A stretch of DNA of 64,000 nucleotides from contig NZ_CP089981.1 of the NCBI RefSeq assembly GCF_021389975.1, positions 1,699,501 through 1,763,500 on the forward strand. Reading direction: 5' to 3'. The position numbers and the translations under genes are program-made. Origin of the DNA: Fulvivirga ulvae (lineage in GTDB: Bacteria; Bacteroidota; Bacteroidia; Cytophagales; Cyclobacteriaceae). Numbering within the stretch: the first letter of the stretch is position 1; each line of letters starts with the position of its first letter. Below, one piece after another: positions 1 through 8,508 of the stretch. The notes under the pieces were generated by a model. That model saw only the letters and a list, made by a program, of their open reading frames with translations, ran no database searches and was not told the DNA's origin.

Positions 1-994
1 TGCCATGCCGCCCGGTGCTTAATGACCAGATGGAATTACTGTTGACCCCATAATTGTTTTCAGGAGTATGGAAAAAGTGCTTTGCTGTGCCCCTGGCCTG
101 ATCTACCATGAAAAGTCCTTCGTTTTCGGTGCCTACCCAGATTCGGGCTTCCTGGTCTTCGCAAATAGTTAGTACCCGTACTTTCGTAAGGGCTTTAGAT
201 AGGGAATGGTTTGTCAGCACATCTTTAAAAATATAGCGCCCGTTGGTGTACACCAGTCGCTTAAGTCCTTGATGTGTGCCTACCAGCAGCGAGCCTTTGG
301 AGGTTTTGTAAATATACCGGACCACATTGCTGGCAAATGACTCGCTGGATCCTGCTTTAAAAGCAATGAAATTTTTCTTGTTTACATCAAAGAGATTGAT
401 ACCACCTCCGTATGTACCTACCCAGAGGTTGCCATTACGGTCCTGGTTGATAGATGTGATGTTGTTTGAAGAGATGCTATACGGGTCGGCCTCATTGGAC
501 ATGAAACGTGTAAATGTACCGTTTTCCTTGTTCAGCAGGTTTAAGCCACCCTTTTCGGTACCTACCCAGAGGTTGCCATTGAAATCTTCAAAAACGGCAG
601 TTATAAAATCGTCGCTCAAAGAATTAGGATTGTTTTTAATATTCCGGTATACATAAAAGCGATCTTCATCATAATTGTAATAGTTTAAGCCACCTCCATA
701 CGTTCCTATCCAGATGTTACCATGTTTATCCTCAGTGAGGCACTGTACGGTACTGTTGCTGATCAAAGTAGTATCTCCGTTGATGTGTTCATAAGTCAGG
801 TAATCCTGCCCGTCATACCTGTTCAGCCCATGGCGTGTACCTATCCAGAGGAAGCCCTTACTGTCCTGCAAAAGACAGGTAATGGAGTGCTGCGAGAGCC
901 CTTTTGATACCGGGTAGAACCTTACATCATTTTCCTGTCCACGACAGTAGAAAGAAAAAAACAATAGGATTATGGTCAGTTGACTTTTAAACAT
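1..994 (-). CDS. Two-component regulator propeller protein, N-terminal part (runs off left edge)
   Basis: An uninterrupted minus-strand reading frame starts at the ATG complementary to 992-994 and runs open to base 1 (331 codons, no stop). It begins with a hydrophobic signal peptide ending near CRGQ, followed by tandem beta-propeller blades of the Reg_prop type with repeated GNLWVGT / GGLN cores (for example WIGTRHG, WIGTYGGG, WVGTEKGG, WVGTYGGG, WVGTENEG). In Bacteroidota such periplasmic propellers are usually the sensor part of hybrid two-component systems or of LytTR/AraC-type regulators that respond to polysaccharides. The effector part lies outside the window, so the output cannot be told. 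It diverges from the GH3 beta-glucosidase gene across a 140 bp gap, which is suggestive of local regulation of that pair. Confidence 0.85.
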   Translation of the reverse strand, partial: MFKSQLTIILLFFSFYCRGQENDVRFYPVSKGLSQHSITCLLQDSKGFLWIGTRHGLNRYDGQDYLTYEHINGDTTLISNSTVQCLTEDKHGNIWIGTYGGGLNYYNYDEDRFYVYRNIKNNPNSLSDDFITAVFEDFNGNLWVGTEKGGLNLLNKENGTFTRFMSNEADPYSISSNNITSINQDRNGNLWVGTYGGGINLFDVNKKNFIAFKAGSSESFASNVVRYIYKTSKGSLLVGTHQGLKRLVYTNGRYIFKDVLTNHSLSKALTKVRVLTICEDQEARIWVGTENEGLFMVDQARGTAKHFFHTPENNYGVNSNSIWSLSTGRHG

Positions 995-1134
995 GGATAT
1001 GAATTAGCATATTAATATACGTAAAGTCAATTGCATGAAACAATTACCACCTTCAATTGATGTATTTACCGAGGTTGATATCGCCCCTAATTTTCAAGTT
1101 TTACAGTTCCCATATTTCGTTTAAAAATTTAAAA

Positions 1135-3435
1135 ATGCATATGAATTTCAGAAACAGCTTTAGAAGGGTCATGCAACATGGACTTCTGGTTATTGCAGGT
1201 CTGGGTTGCGGCATAGTCCATGCCCAAAAAGCCAGTGATAAGGATGTAGACCAAAAAGTGGAGGCTTTGCTTTCAAAAATGTCTATCGAGGAAAAAGTAG
1301 GGCAGATGACTCAGGTGACTATTGATCTTATTCTTGAAGACAGCTCACTGGATGCTATCGATGACAAAAAACTTAAAGAGGCCATACTTAATAAAAAAGT
1401 CGGCTCTATACTTAATGTAAAAGGCAGTGCCTACACTATGGAAACGTGGCACAAGATACAAAAACGTATCCAGGAGGTTGCCACAAAAGAAACGCCTAAT
1501 AAAATTCCTGTGCTTTATGGTATTGATGCCATTCACGGAGCCAACTATATTGAGGGCGCCACACTGTTTCCTCACAACATAGGAATGGCTGCAAGCCGTA
1601 ATTCCGAGCTGGTGAAGCAGTCGGCCAAAATAACAGCCATTGAAACCCGCGCCAGCGGTATCCGCTGGAATTTCGACCCGGTGCTGGGCCTGGGAAGACA
1701 GCCGCTATGGTCAAGGTTTGAAGAAACCTTTGGTGAAGATGTACACCTGGTAACAGCAATGGGTACTGCCGCCATCAAAGGTTATGAAGAAGACGGCCTC
1801 AAAAGCCCTACGGCCGTAGCATCGTGTATGAAGCACTACCTGGGTTACTCTATCCCTGCCAGCGGAAAGGACCGTACCCCGGCTTACATACCTGAATATA
1901 CCCTAAGAGAATATTTGTTGCCTCCTTTCAAAAGTGCTGTTGATGCGGGAACGTCGACGGTAATGATCAATTCAGGGGAGATCAACGGTGTCCCTGTCCA
2001 TGCCAGCAAGTATCTTTTAACAGACCTCCTTCGCGGAGAGTTAGGTTTTGAAGGTGTTGCTGTTTCCGACTGGGAAGATGTAATCCGCCTGCACACCAGA
2101 CACAAAGTAGCCGATACACCTAAAGAGGCTGTAAGACTTGCCGTAGAGGCCGGTCTTGACATGAGCATGGTGCCTTACGACTACTCTTTTTATGACTTGT
2201 TGTTGGAGCTTGTAAAAGATGGAGCCATCTCCGAAAGCCGTATCGACGAGTCTGTACGCAGGATAATCAAGTTAAAATACAAGCTGGGACTTTTCGACAA
2301 TCCATTCCCTGAAAAGGCAGCTTTGGCAAAAGTGGATGCCAAAAAATCTCAGGAAGTGGCCCTGAATGCAGCAAGAGAAACTATTACCTTGTTAAAAAAT
2401 GAAAAATCCGTACTGCCACTAAAAGAAGGTGCTAAAGTGCTGGTAGCTGGTCCTGCCGCGAATAACCTCACTTCACTCCACAGCTCGTGGTCATATGTGT
2501 GGCAAGGCAATGACGACCGCCAATATCCAAAGTCTACTTTGACCATAAAAGAGGGCCTGGAGGCTAAACTTGGTAAAGGCAATGTGATCAGCGCTGCCCA
2601 AAGAGATTATAACAATGCTGCTAATTTTGATGCAGGGCAATTGAAAAAAGATGCTGCAAATGTTGACTACATTATACTTTGCCTGGGTGAAGATGCTTAT
2701 GCAGAAACTCCCGGTAACATCGACGACCTCACGCTTGACAGCAGGCAGCTTGCTTTGGCTTCGGCTGCTGTAGCAACCGGAAAACCTGTTATTCTCGTGC
2801 TAGTGGAGGGTCGTCCCAGAGTGATCTCCTCTATCGAAAATGACATACCGGGTATATTATTGGCTTACAGGCCTTCAACCATGGGCGCTCAGGCCATAGC
2901 CGAAGTGTTGACCGGAGAATATAATCCTAACGGTATACTTCCTTATACATATCCTAAACATACGGGAGACCTGATCAAGTATGATCATAAATACACTGAA
3001 GGTATTCGTGAAGATGAACCCAATACCTACACCAACGGAGCTTATCGTCCGCAGTGGGCATTCGGTCATGGTTTGAGTTATACTACTTTTGAGTTCAGCA
3101 ATTTAAAGGCTGACAAAGCAACTTTTAGCGCAGGGGAAAAACTTAATCTCACAGTAACTGTTAAAAATACAGGTAAAAGAGCAGGAAAAGTAACGGTTGA
3201 ACTCTATTCCAGGGACCTGTTTGCTTCGATAACTCCGAACTTTAAGCGACTTCGAAAATTCGAAAAGATAGAACTTGCTGCCGGAGCATCGAAGCAAGTC
3301 TCTTTTACCGTATCTCCCGAAGAGCTTGCTTTCATCAATGCACAAGGCAAGAAAGTGACCGAGGCGGGAACATTTGAATTTATAGTGAAGGACCAGGTAG
3401 TGAGTGTGGAATATAAAACAGGACAGGAGAACTAA
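1135..3435 (+). CDS. bglX: Glycoside hydrolase family 3 beta-glucosidase (BglX-like)
   Basis: Secreted GH3 enzyme expected to release glucose from beta-linked oligosaccharides in the periplasm. About 766 residues from the ATG at 1135. The frame is open back to 1057, but the 1135 or 1141 ATG puts a normal signal peptide (MNFRNSFRR..., hydrophobic core, cut near VHA-QK) at the front, so those starts are preferred. The N-terminal TIM barrel carries the GH3 active-site segment AVSDWEDV, with the nucleophile Asp at about residue 312. The second alpha/beta sandwich (TITLLKNE, GQRPRVIS-type region) follows, and a fibronectin-III-like domain (LTVTVKNTGKRAGKVTVELY) closes the protein. Length and order match BglX. 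Its stop codon overlaps the next start by one base (TAATG), so the two genes are translationally coupled. Confidence 0.93.
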   Translation: MHMNFRNSFRRVMQHGLLVIAGLGCGIVHAQKASDKDVDQKVEALLSKMSIEEKVGQMTQVTIDLILEDSSLDAIDDKKLKEAILNKKVGSILNVKGSAYTMETWHKIQKRIQEVATKETPNKIPVLYGIDAIHGANYIEGATLFPHNIGMAASRNSELVKQSAKITAIETRASGIRWNFDPVLGLGRQPLWSRFEETFGEDVHLVTAMGTAAIKGYEEDGLKSPTAVASCMKHYLGYSIPASGKDRTPAYIPEYTLREYLLPPFKSAVDAGTSTVMINSGEINGVPVHASKYLLTDLLRGELGFEGVAVSDWEDVIRLHTRHKVADTPKEAVRLAVEAGLDMSMVPYDYSFYDLLLELVKDGAISESRIDESVRRIIKLKYKLGLFDNPFPEKAALAKVDAKKSQEVALNAARETITLLKNEKSVLPLKEGAKVLVAGPAANNLTSLHSSWSYVWQGNDDRQYPKSTLTIKEGLEAKLGKGNVISAAQRDYNNAANFDAGQLKKDAANVDYIILCLGEDAYAETPGNIDDLTLDSRQLALASAAVATGKPVILVLVEGRPRVISSIENDIPGILLAYRPSTMGAQAIAEVLTGEYNPNGILPYTYPKHTGDLIKYDHKYTEGIREDEPNTYTNGAYRPQWAFGHGLSYTTFEFSNLKADKATFSAGEKLNLTVTVKNTGKRAGKVTVELYSRDLFASITPNFKRLRKFEKIELAAGASKQVSFTVSPEELAFINAQGKKVTEAGTFEFIVKDQVVSVEYKTGQEN

Positions 3436-4433
3436 TGAAAAGGATCACAATTACCGTCCTGGCTCTATTTGCACTCATTGGCTGCAAAAACCAGCAAGAG
3501 AGCATGAAAGAGAACGAGGTTATAGCAGAGAAAGAAGATAGTGTAGCAGTAGAATCGGCATTTCTTTATATAGACACTATTGCCGACCTGGGCGAAGGGG
3601 CCATATGGAACCATAAATCGAGGGAATATTACTGGATAGATATCGAAAAAGGGAAAGTTTTTACTTTCGACCCTCTGACCGAACAAATGAGAACCATCGA
3701 CGTAGGGCAAAGGGTAGGTACGGTAGTGCCTTCAACTCAAGAAGGGCTTGTATTGGTAGCCTTGCAAAATGGCATATACTCGCTCAACCTGGAGACAGAA
3801 GAGCTACAGCTTATGGAGAAACCGCCTTTTGACCCTAAGGTAATACGGTTCAATGATGGTAAGTGTGATCCTGCCGGCAGGTTCTGGGTTGGCTCTATGG
3901 CCCTTGATGAAACACCAAAAGCGGCTTCGTTGTACAATTTCAATGGCGATACACTTACCCGAATGCTGGATAGCATTTCTATTTCCAACGGTATATGCTG
4001 GTCGGCCGATAAGAAAACCATGTATTATATTGATACTCCCACGCAGACAGTGAAAGCGTTTGACTATAACAATGAAACCGGAGCCATTGAAAATGGAAAG
4101 GTGGTTGTCAAAATTGAAGACGAAAATGCTTTTCCTGACGGTATGACTATTGATAGCGAAGGCAAGCTTTGGATAGCTCTTTGGGGTGGTTCCAGCGTGG
4201 TCCGCTATGACCCGGATAATGGAAAATTACTAAACAAGGTAACTGTTCCCGCCAAAAACGTTACCTCCTGCGCTTTCGGAGGGCCAAATCTTGATACTCT
4301 GCTGATCACCACCGCCAGTATAGGCATGAGTGACGATGAAAAAGCAAAATATTCAAGAGCAGGTGCAGTTTATGCCACAGTTCCGGGCGTTAAAGGGGTG
4401 AATGGTAATTTCTTTGAACTCAAAACGGATTAG
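3435..4433 (+). CDS. SMP-30/gluconolactonase-like lipoprotein
   Basis: A 332-residue protein with a lipoprotein signal (lipobox ending at Cys17 in LIGCKNQ), so it is probably membrane anchored on the periplasmic side. The rest is a six-bladed SMP-30/Gluconolactonase/LRE propeller: DLGEGAIWNHKSREYYWIDIE in the first blade supplies the conserved Glu, SNGICWSADKKTMYYIDT the conserved Asn, and FPDGMTIDSEGKLWIA the conserved Asp of the divalent-metal site. Family members hydrolyse sugar lactones or related esters. Coupling to the GH3 gene suggests processing of a sugar released by, or oxidised near, the beta-glucosidase, but the substrate cannot be read from the sequence. The start is fixed by the overlap with the GH3 stop. 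Confidence 0.88.
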   Translation: MKRITITVLALFALIGCKNQQESMKENEVIAEKEDSVAVESAFLYIDTIADLGEGAIWNHKSREYYWIDIEKGKVFTFDPLTEQMRTIDVGQRVGTVVPSTQEGLVLVALQNGIYSLNLETEELQLMEKPPFDPKVIRFNDGKCDPAGRFWVGSMALDETPKAASLYNFNGDTLTRMLDSISISNGICWSADKKTMYYIDTPTQTVKAFDYNNETGAIENGKVVVKIEDENAFPDGMTIDSEGKLWIALWGGSSVVRYDPDNGKLLNKVTVPAKNVTSCAFGGPNLDTLLITTASIGMSDDEKAKYSRAGAVYATVPGVKGVNGNFFELKTD

Positions 4434-4486
4434 GTGATCGGTTTCTGAGTACACCGATGTGTAGTGATCGGTATTAAGTGATCGGT
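4434..4486 (+). repeat. Three short direct repeats (GTGATCGGT)
   Basis: The 9-mer GTGATCGGT occurs at 4434-4442, 4464-4472 and 4478-4486, directly after the SMP-30 stop, with a related inverted ACCGAT at 4453-4458. The spacing is irregular. This may be a small degenerate repeat or part of a transcription-end structure. I do not recognise a known element. Confidence 0.5.
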
Positions 4487-4552
4487 AATCAGTAAATGAT
4501 AAATTTCAAATGATTGATAATCAACAATTTATGAAGAATATGAATTCTTAAA

Positions 4553-4616
4553 ATGACGATTTGCCAAGTTTTTGCCAAGTTTTCATTTTTTTTCCTAAAA
4601 TTTGGCAAATTGTCAT
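4553..4616. repeat. Imperfect inverted repeat upstream of the integrase relic
   Basis: Left arm 4553-4567 and right arm 4602-4616 are inverted copies around TTTGCCAA / TTGGCAAA with one mismatch in 15 bases (atgacGatttgccaa against its partner atgacAatttgccaa). The spacer is 34 bp and contains a further direct copy of TTTGCCAAG and a T-rich run. It lies in a gene-free stretch just upstream of a decayed tyrosine recombinase, so recombinase arm sites or an element end are possible. A transcription terminator for the genes to the left is an alternative. Apart from this and the entries beside it, 4434-4959 shows nothing I recognise. Confidence 0.45.
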
Positions 4617-4959
4617 ACCTTTCAACCCGAATATAATTATACTAAAATTTTTGTCACTGACAAAATGACCTAATCTTGTAAGACTTGTCAGGCATCTATT
4701 GTTTTAGCTATCATTGAAGCCAGTCTCTTCCCCTCTCCAGTACAAGAGTGTAGAAACCATTATACTATTGCCCGGACTTCCCAGATTACTAAATTTAATC
4801 TTGGCCACTCTTTTTTTGAAGATAGTCGTTACTTTCAAGAGCTTTAAGAACTACCTTGTTAAAAACTGGCTTTATATATGATGGATAATGGGCAAGCCAA
4901 GCATATCCTTTAAAAGCTAGCGAAAAGATTGTGAAGTAAGTATTTAGGGTTTTAATTAA

Positions 4960-5297
4960 GTATCTAGAATAAAGAACGGGAGAAATTATATACTCGAAAA
5001 ATTCATTTATCTTGAGGCAAGCTTGGTGTATGAAATCTATAATAATCGGCGTGCTACATTTAATAAGCGTCTTAACAGAATTGGAGAAGATGTAAGTTAC
5101 CACTAAAGCTTACAAGTTATGTAATAAGACACACATTCGCCACTGGAAGCTTAAAAAGTGGCATTTCAACAAATGTCATTGGTGACATGCTTGGCCATAC
5201 TGATTATGTCTCTACAGAAGCTTATTTGGCTGATCTGGAAAATGACGTTTTTGATAAAGCAGCCGATTCTGTTTTCTCTCTGATACCTGGTGAATGA
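4960..5297 (+). pseudogene. Tyrosine recombinase (integrase) C-terminal remnant, frameshifted
   Basis: Two adjacent plus-strand frames read together as the C-terminal catalytic part of a phage/XerD-type tyrosine recombinase. The first (from 4960, just after a stop at 4957-4959) ends ...FNKRLNRIGEDV. The second continues KLPLKLTSYVIRHTFAT and then GHTDYVSTEAYL to a stop at 5295-5297. The HTFAT box (catalytic Arg-His), GHTD (second His/Gly) and the Tyr in STEAY are the expected catalytic elements. The join needs one extra base near 5092-5094, so a one-base deletion is implied. The N-terminal core-binding and arm-binding domains are absent, so the copy is dead. It marks an old mobile-element boundary to the left of the oxidase operon. 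Confidence 0.72.
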
Positions 5298-5315
5298 GAA
5301 ATGCCTATAAATTAA

Positions 5316-5340
5316 TGGGTGTCAAACAATCTGACACCCA
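5316..5340. terminator. Perfect 9-bp stem hairpin after the integrase remnant
   Basis: TGGGTGTCA (5316-5324) and TGACACCCA (5332-5340) are exact inverted copies around a 7-base loop. The hairpin sits 19 bases after the integrase stop and about 100 bases beyond the end of the convergent minus-strand operon. No T-run follows on either side, so an intrinsic terminator is only one option. An element end or a bidirectional barrier between convergent transcripts is also possible. Confidence 0.4.
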
Positions 5341-5442
5341 AAGCTCTTATCTGAAAACGGTGTTAATTGAAAATCGTTAAGACAACAAGCTGATACTAAT
5401 ATAATTTAGGCCTTGTGTAAAGATCGAGGCCAATTACGGAGC

Positions 5443-5859
5443 TTATTTTTCATGTTTTGGAGTACAGCACTTATTTGAACCCTTATTCCTGAATTTATTG
5501 AAAGCAAATACTGCGGACGAAACCAGGATCATGGTAACACCGGTATAGTAAACAGTCGGGCTTAATTTCAACCACAAAAAAGTAAAAATGGTTAAACCTC
5601 CTGATAAGGTACATATCAAAGTTAATAATAGAAAAGGCCCTCGTATCCTGTATATCTGTACTGCTACAGCCCATAACACGGTTGATCCTATCAGCCAGTA
5701 TTCCCATGCCGGGGGTATTTGTGATACACCTCCGCATACGGTAATAATTGTACCCGCAGCAAACAAGCACAGTGAGCATTTGGGTAGTAGGATTAACGCC
5801 AGAAGACTAAACACCTGGGATAATCTTACATAACCGGGGGCGGATGATTGATTTTTCAT
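5443..5859 (-). CDS. Small four-helix membrane protein with Cys pair (MerC-like appearance)
   Basis: 138 residues with four predicted membrane segments (roughly residues 11-43, 50-70, 76-97 and 101-122). The first helix contains PKCSLC (Cys28 and Cys31) plus Cys42, and the tail ends with a Cys-Cys pair before a Lys/His-rich end. Paired cysteines in the first helix of a four-helix protein recall MerC/MerF-type metal transport proteins. This is a resemblance of layout only. It is the last gene of the copper-oxidase operon, 28 bp after the preceding stop, so a role in copper supply or handling is a reasonable inference. A plus-strand frame over the same DNA shows no recognisable features. Confidence 0.65.
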   Translation of the reverse strand: MKNQSSAPGYVRLSQVFSLLALILLPKCSLCLFAAGTIITVCGGVSQIPPAWEYWLIGSTVLWAVAVQIYRIRGPFLLLTLICTLSGGLTIFTFLWLKLSPTVYYTGVTMILVSSAVFAFNKFRNKGSNKCCTPKHEK

Positions 5860-5887
5860 AGTGAATAGCGTTAAGACAAAACCGATC

Positions 5888-6256
5888 TTAAACTTCCTGT
5901 AACCGGAATCTGATATTAATAGTGGGGTTGCCGAGTAGTTTGGGAGGCATCACACGTCCGTATACCAACCTGTTTACAGGTTCTACCTCTATATTTAGAC
6001 GGCTGCCGAATATAGCTGTAACAGGAAGTTCAAAATCAAAGTCAACGAGTGGTTGTTTCACACACTCATCAACTTTCGCCGGATCACCCGGTTGTGCCAT
6101 TGCACGTGAAGCAATAACCGTCTCTCTGTTTTTCAGCAAAATTTTAAAGCTCCCTGGTATGGAGAGGCGGTTAATGCCTTTTACACGTACATTTACCTTC
6201 TGATGATCTATAATGAATGGTTGATTTACAGATAAATGACCTTTCATAATGTACAC
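5888..6256 (-). CDS. Stand-alone homologue of the tyrosinase C-terminal domain
   Basis: 122 residues (118 if the second ATG at 6247 is used). The protein lines up along nearly its whole length with the last ~110 residues of the adjacent tyrosinase. Both contain VN[VI]RVK, IPGSFK, ASRA / RSRA, a Cys motif (DECVKQ / CENCVQH), FDFEL, EVEP[VL]N and LGNPT[IV]N[IM]R in the same order. It has no copper-binding histidine set of its own. In type-3 copper enzymes a C-terminal domain often shields the active site or helps copper loading. This free copy may do so in trans, act as a partner subunit, or be a duplication product. It lies 37 bp downstream of the tyrosinase gene in the same operon. Confidence 0.75.
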   Translation of the reverse strand: MYIMKGHLSVNQPFIIDHQKVNVRVKGINRLSIPGSFKILLKNRETVIASRAMAQPGDPAKVDECVKQPLVDFDFELPVTAIFGSRLNIEVEPVNRLVYGRVMPPKLLGNPTINIRFRLQEV

Positions 6257-6293
6257 CTTTAGAGGTTTTGAATTTCAGTTATTTACAGACCTG

Positions 6294-7823
6294 TTATTGA
6301 GGCAATATCACGTCATTTGTCATTAGCAATCGCATATTTACAGTAGGGTTGCCCATCAGTTTTGCAGGGAATTTTTCACCATGGGCATCCTTATTAAGTG
6401 GCTCCACCAAGATTTCCAGTTTGGCTCCTGCCACTTCCTCCAGATTAAGTTCGAAATCAAAATTTACAGCTCTATGCTGAACACAGTTTTCACATTTCTC
6501 GGCTTCATTCGGCTGAAAGAAAGCCCTGCTGCGAAGTATCTTGTCATTCTTCATAAGATGTACCTTAAAACTGCCAGGAATCTTGATCCTGTCAAGGTTT
6601 TTGACGCGGATATTGACCCTGTCCGGTTTCAGGCTGAACTTGTCACTAAGTAAGGAGCTTCCTTTCATTGTCGGAAGCGCTTCGAGTGCCAGCCCCTCGA
6701 AAGCTGTTTCCTGATAATCTACATCCAGGTCGTTTAATGAATCTACCACATTAACCGTAGTCCTGTTTATTGGCATTGACGTAAATGGATCAAGTGTGGT
6801 AAGAAACTCGTTAGTGAAGTAGCTTCTACTGAAGTCCGACCGGATGGTCTTGAGCAGGCCTGATAAATTGGTAGCATTCATCTTCTTTTGCCACGTCCAC
6901 CAAAGCCTGTCCAGGTTGCAGTGGTAAAACCAGAAAATCGGGTCGAATGATGCTACGTTCTGGTCAAGCATAGTATCCCCTATCGAAACATGGCCGCCGT
7001 CATGTCCTGAAATATTGGTGTTGTTCGGTGCATTATCAAAGGCGCGACCACCATGAAAGTCTTCCCAGTCAGTCCTTCCCATAGCTCGCGACAGATCTTC
7101 CAGTACTTCATACTGCGCCAGGTTCGACGAAATCTGAGACCATGTGTACCGGGATGTCTTGTCCCCTTTTTTATATTGCGCATTTAAATCGACAGGATAT
7201 GTGTAACTATCAAAAGGTGCGTGATTCAGAACATCAGGGATCGGTGTGTTGATGTCCCAATACGGCAGTGTTACATCTTCACATCCTTCAACACTACGAA
7301 GGGCATTTTCGAAATACAGCAGATAGGCCCGATGCCATGGATTGTAAGGTGGAATGTGGTGCATGCACTTTGATTTTGGTAATCCATGCCACCCTGCAAT
7401 CACAAAATATCCGTTAAGATCATTATGATCCATTGACATAATGGTACTAAATGCCTTCTTAAGTTTTTCCAGCTCCTCGGATGAGAGGCTGGCTACATTT
7501 TTACGGATCCTTCCTGCTACCTTTTCTGCAGACTTGCGCAAAGCCATGCCAGACAAAGCCGTTTCGGTAGTTTCTATTGTTCCCTTAGGGCACCCGGTCT
7601 GGATCCAGTTTAGAAAAGTTTGCACCCAACTTGGCTGCCATGGGTTGCCTGGAGGCATGTTGCCGGAAGCTACCTGTCCGTAAATATTGGTTGCGTTGGA
7701 TTTCACATATTCATAATTGTCCAATTGTACACCCTGAGGTGCCATATGATCAATATCAGTCTGGTTAAACATTTTACTGATTTCGCCATACCATGTAGGA
7801 TTCGTAATGGTTGTTTCGCTCAT
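6294..7823 (-). CDS. Tyrosinase-family type-3 copper oxidase
   Basis: A 509-residue enzyme expected to hydroxylate and/or oxidise phenols to o-quinones. The CuA site is visible as GWHG (His146), KCMHH (His155/156) and NPWHRAYLLYFE (His164). The CuB site is SGHDGGH (His274 and His278) and FWFYHCNLDRLWW (His301). An N-terminal region of about 90 residues precedes the catalytic core, and a C-terminal beta domain (about 400-509) contains CENC. No signal peptide is seen, so a cytoplasmic location is likely unless it is exported with a partner. It is flanked by a DJ-1-type protein and a free copy of its own C-terminal domain. Neighbouring multicopper oxidase suggests a shared phenolic or amine oxidation pathway, possibly pigment formation. 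The substrate is unknown. Confidence 0.93.
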   Translation of the reverse strand: MSETTITNPTWYGEISKMFNQTDIDHMAPQGVQLDNYEYVKSNATNIYGQVASGNMPPGNPWQPSWVQTFLNWIQTGCPKGTIETTETALSGMALRKSAEKVAGRIRKNVASLSSEELEKLKKAFSTIMSMDHNDLNGYFVIAGWHGLPKSKCMHHIPPYNPWHRAYLLYFENALRSVEGCEDVTLPYWDINTPIPDVLNHAPFDSYTYPVDLNAQYKKGDKTSRYTWSQISSNLAQYEVLEDLSRAMGRTDWEDFHGGRAFDNAPNNTNISGHDGGHVSIGDTMLDQNVASFDPIFWFYHCNLDRLWWTWQKKMNATNLSGLLKTIRSDFSRSYFTNEFLTTLDPFTSMPINRTTVNVVDSLNDLDVDYQETAFEGLALEALPTMKGSSLLSDKFSLKPDRVNIRVKNLDRIKIPGSFKVHLMKNDKILRSRAFFQPNEAEKCENCVQHRAVNFDFELNLEEVAGAKLEILVEPLNKDAHGEKFPAKLMGNPTVNMRLLMTNDVILPQ

Positions 7824-7853
7824 AGTGATTTATTTAATAGTCAGGTGATTTTA

Positions 7854-8495
7854 TTATTGTTCCAATGACCAGTTAATGGTTCTGTTATACTCCATAATTT
7901 CGGATGTCTTTCTTGCAATTTCCTGCCCCATAATATCTGATAAGAGATAAAAGGCAGCATCTATCCCGGAAGATACTCCTGCAGAACACAAAACATTCCC
8001 TTCACTAACATACCGTTGGCCTTTGGCTACAAAAGCATCGATATTCAGGGAATTAATTTTTTTCCTGAGATCTTCAATGGCCTGGTGGTGCGTTGTGATT
8101 GTATGACCCTGTAATTTTTGTCCCAGCGCAACGACCAATGGAAAAGCGCCGAGGCAAACCGAAACAATCTGATTCTTATCTGAATAGTTTGACTGTATCC
8201 ATTTGATCATGGGGTCAGAGGCACTGATGCTCTTAATATATGGCCCACCAGGAATGAAAATGATATCAGCGTAGGGTGTGACATCATCAAAAGTAAAATC
8301 AGGTGTTATGGCTATGCCTCCTGCCGTGCTAATAGGCCCTTTTTCACATGCAATTACATATTGTTGAAATGGCAGATCATCTGAATGTAAAGATTCCCGG
8401 CTTATGTAATTAGCCATGGCAAAAACGTCATGGGGACCGGTAAAATCCAGGGCTTCCACGCTGTCATAAATAATGTGATAAATATTTTGTCCCAT
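7854..8495 (-). CDS. DJ-1/PfpI (ThiJ) family protein
   Basis: 213 residues with the DJ-1/PfpI glutamine-amidotransferase-like fold. DFTGPHDVFAMA lies near the N-terminus, IIFIPGGPYI precedes the active-site region, and the nucleophile elbow is VSVCLGAFPL (Cys114). THHQA follows further on. Members of this branch include isocyanide hydratases and proteins acting on glyoxals or reactive electrophiles. Placement between a multicopper oxidase and a tyrosinase suggests handling of a reactive quinone or carbonyl product, but this is inference. It starts 13 bp after the multicopper oxidase stop and ends 30 bp before the tyrosinase start. Confidence 0.85.
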   Translation of the reverse strand: MGQNIYHIIYDSVEALDFTGPHDVFAMANYISRESLHSDDLPFQQYVIACEKGPISTAGGIAITPDFTFDDVTPYADIIFIPGGPYIKSISASDPMIKWIQSNYSDKNQIVSVCLGAFPLVVALGQKLQGHTITTHHQAIEDLRKKINSLNIDAFVAKGQRYVSEGNVLCSAGVSSGIDAAFYLLSDIMGQEIARKTSEIMEYNRTINWSLEQ

Positions 8496-8508
8496 GTTAG
8501 TATCTGTT

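Noticed and set aside
327..656. Plus-strand open frames at the left edge (327-656, 722-907)
   Set aside because: They are antisense to the continuous propeller protein frame, which has clear repeated blades.
4795..5103. Minus-strand open frame of 102 codons
   Set aside because: It lies antisense to the integrase remnant, has no recognisable feature, and the plus-strand reading explains the DNA better.
5588..5833. Plus-strand open frame of 81 codons
   Set aside because: Antisense to the four-helix membrane protein, whose helix pattern and operon position are convincing.
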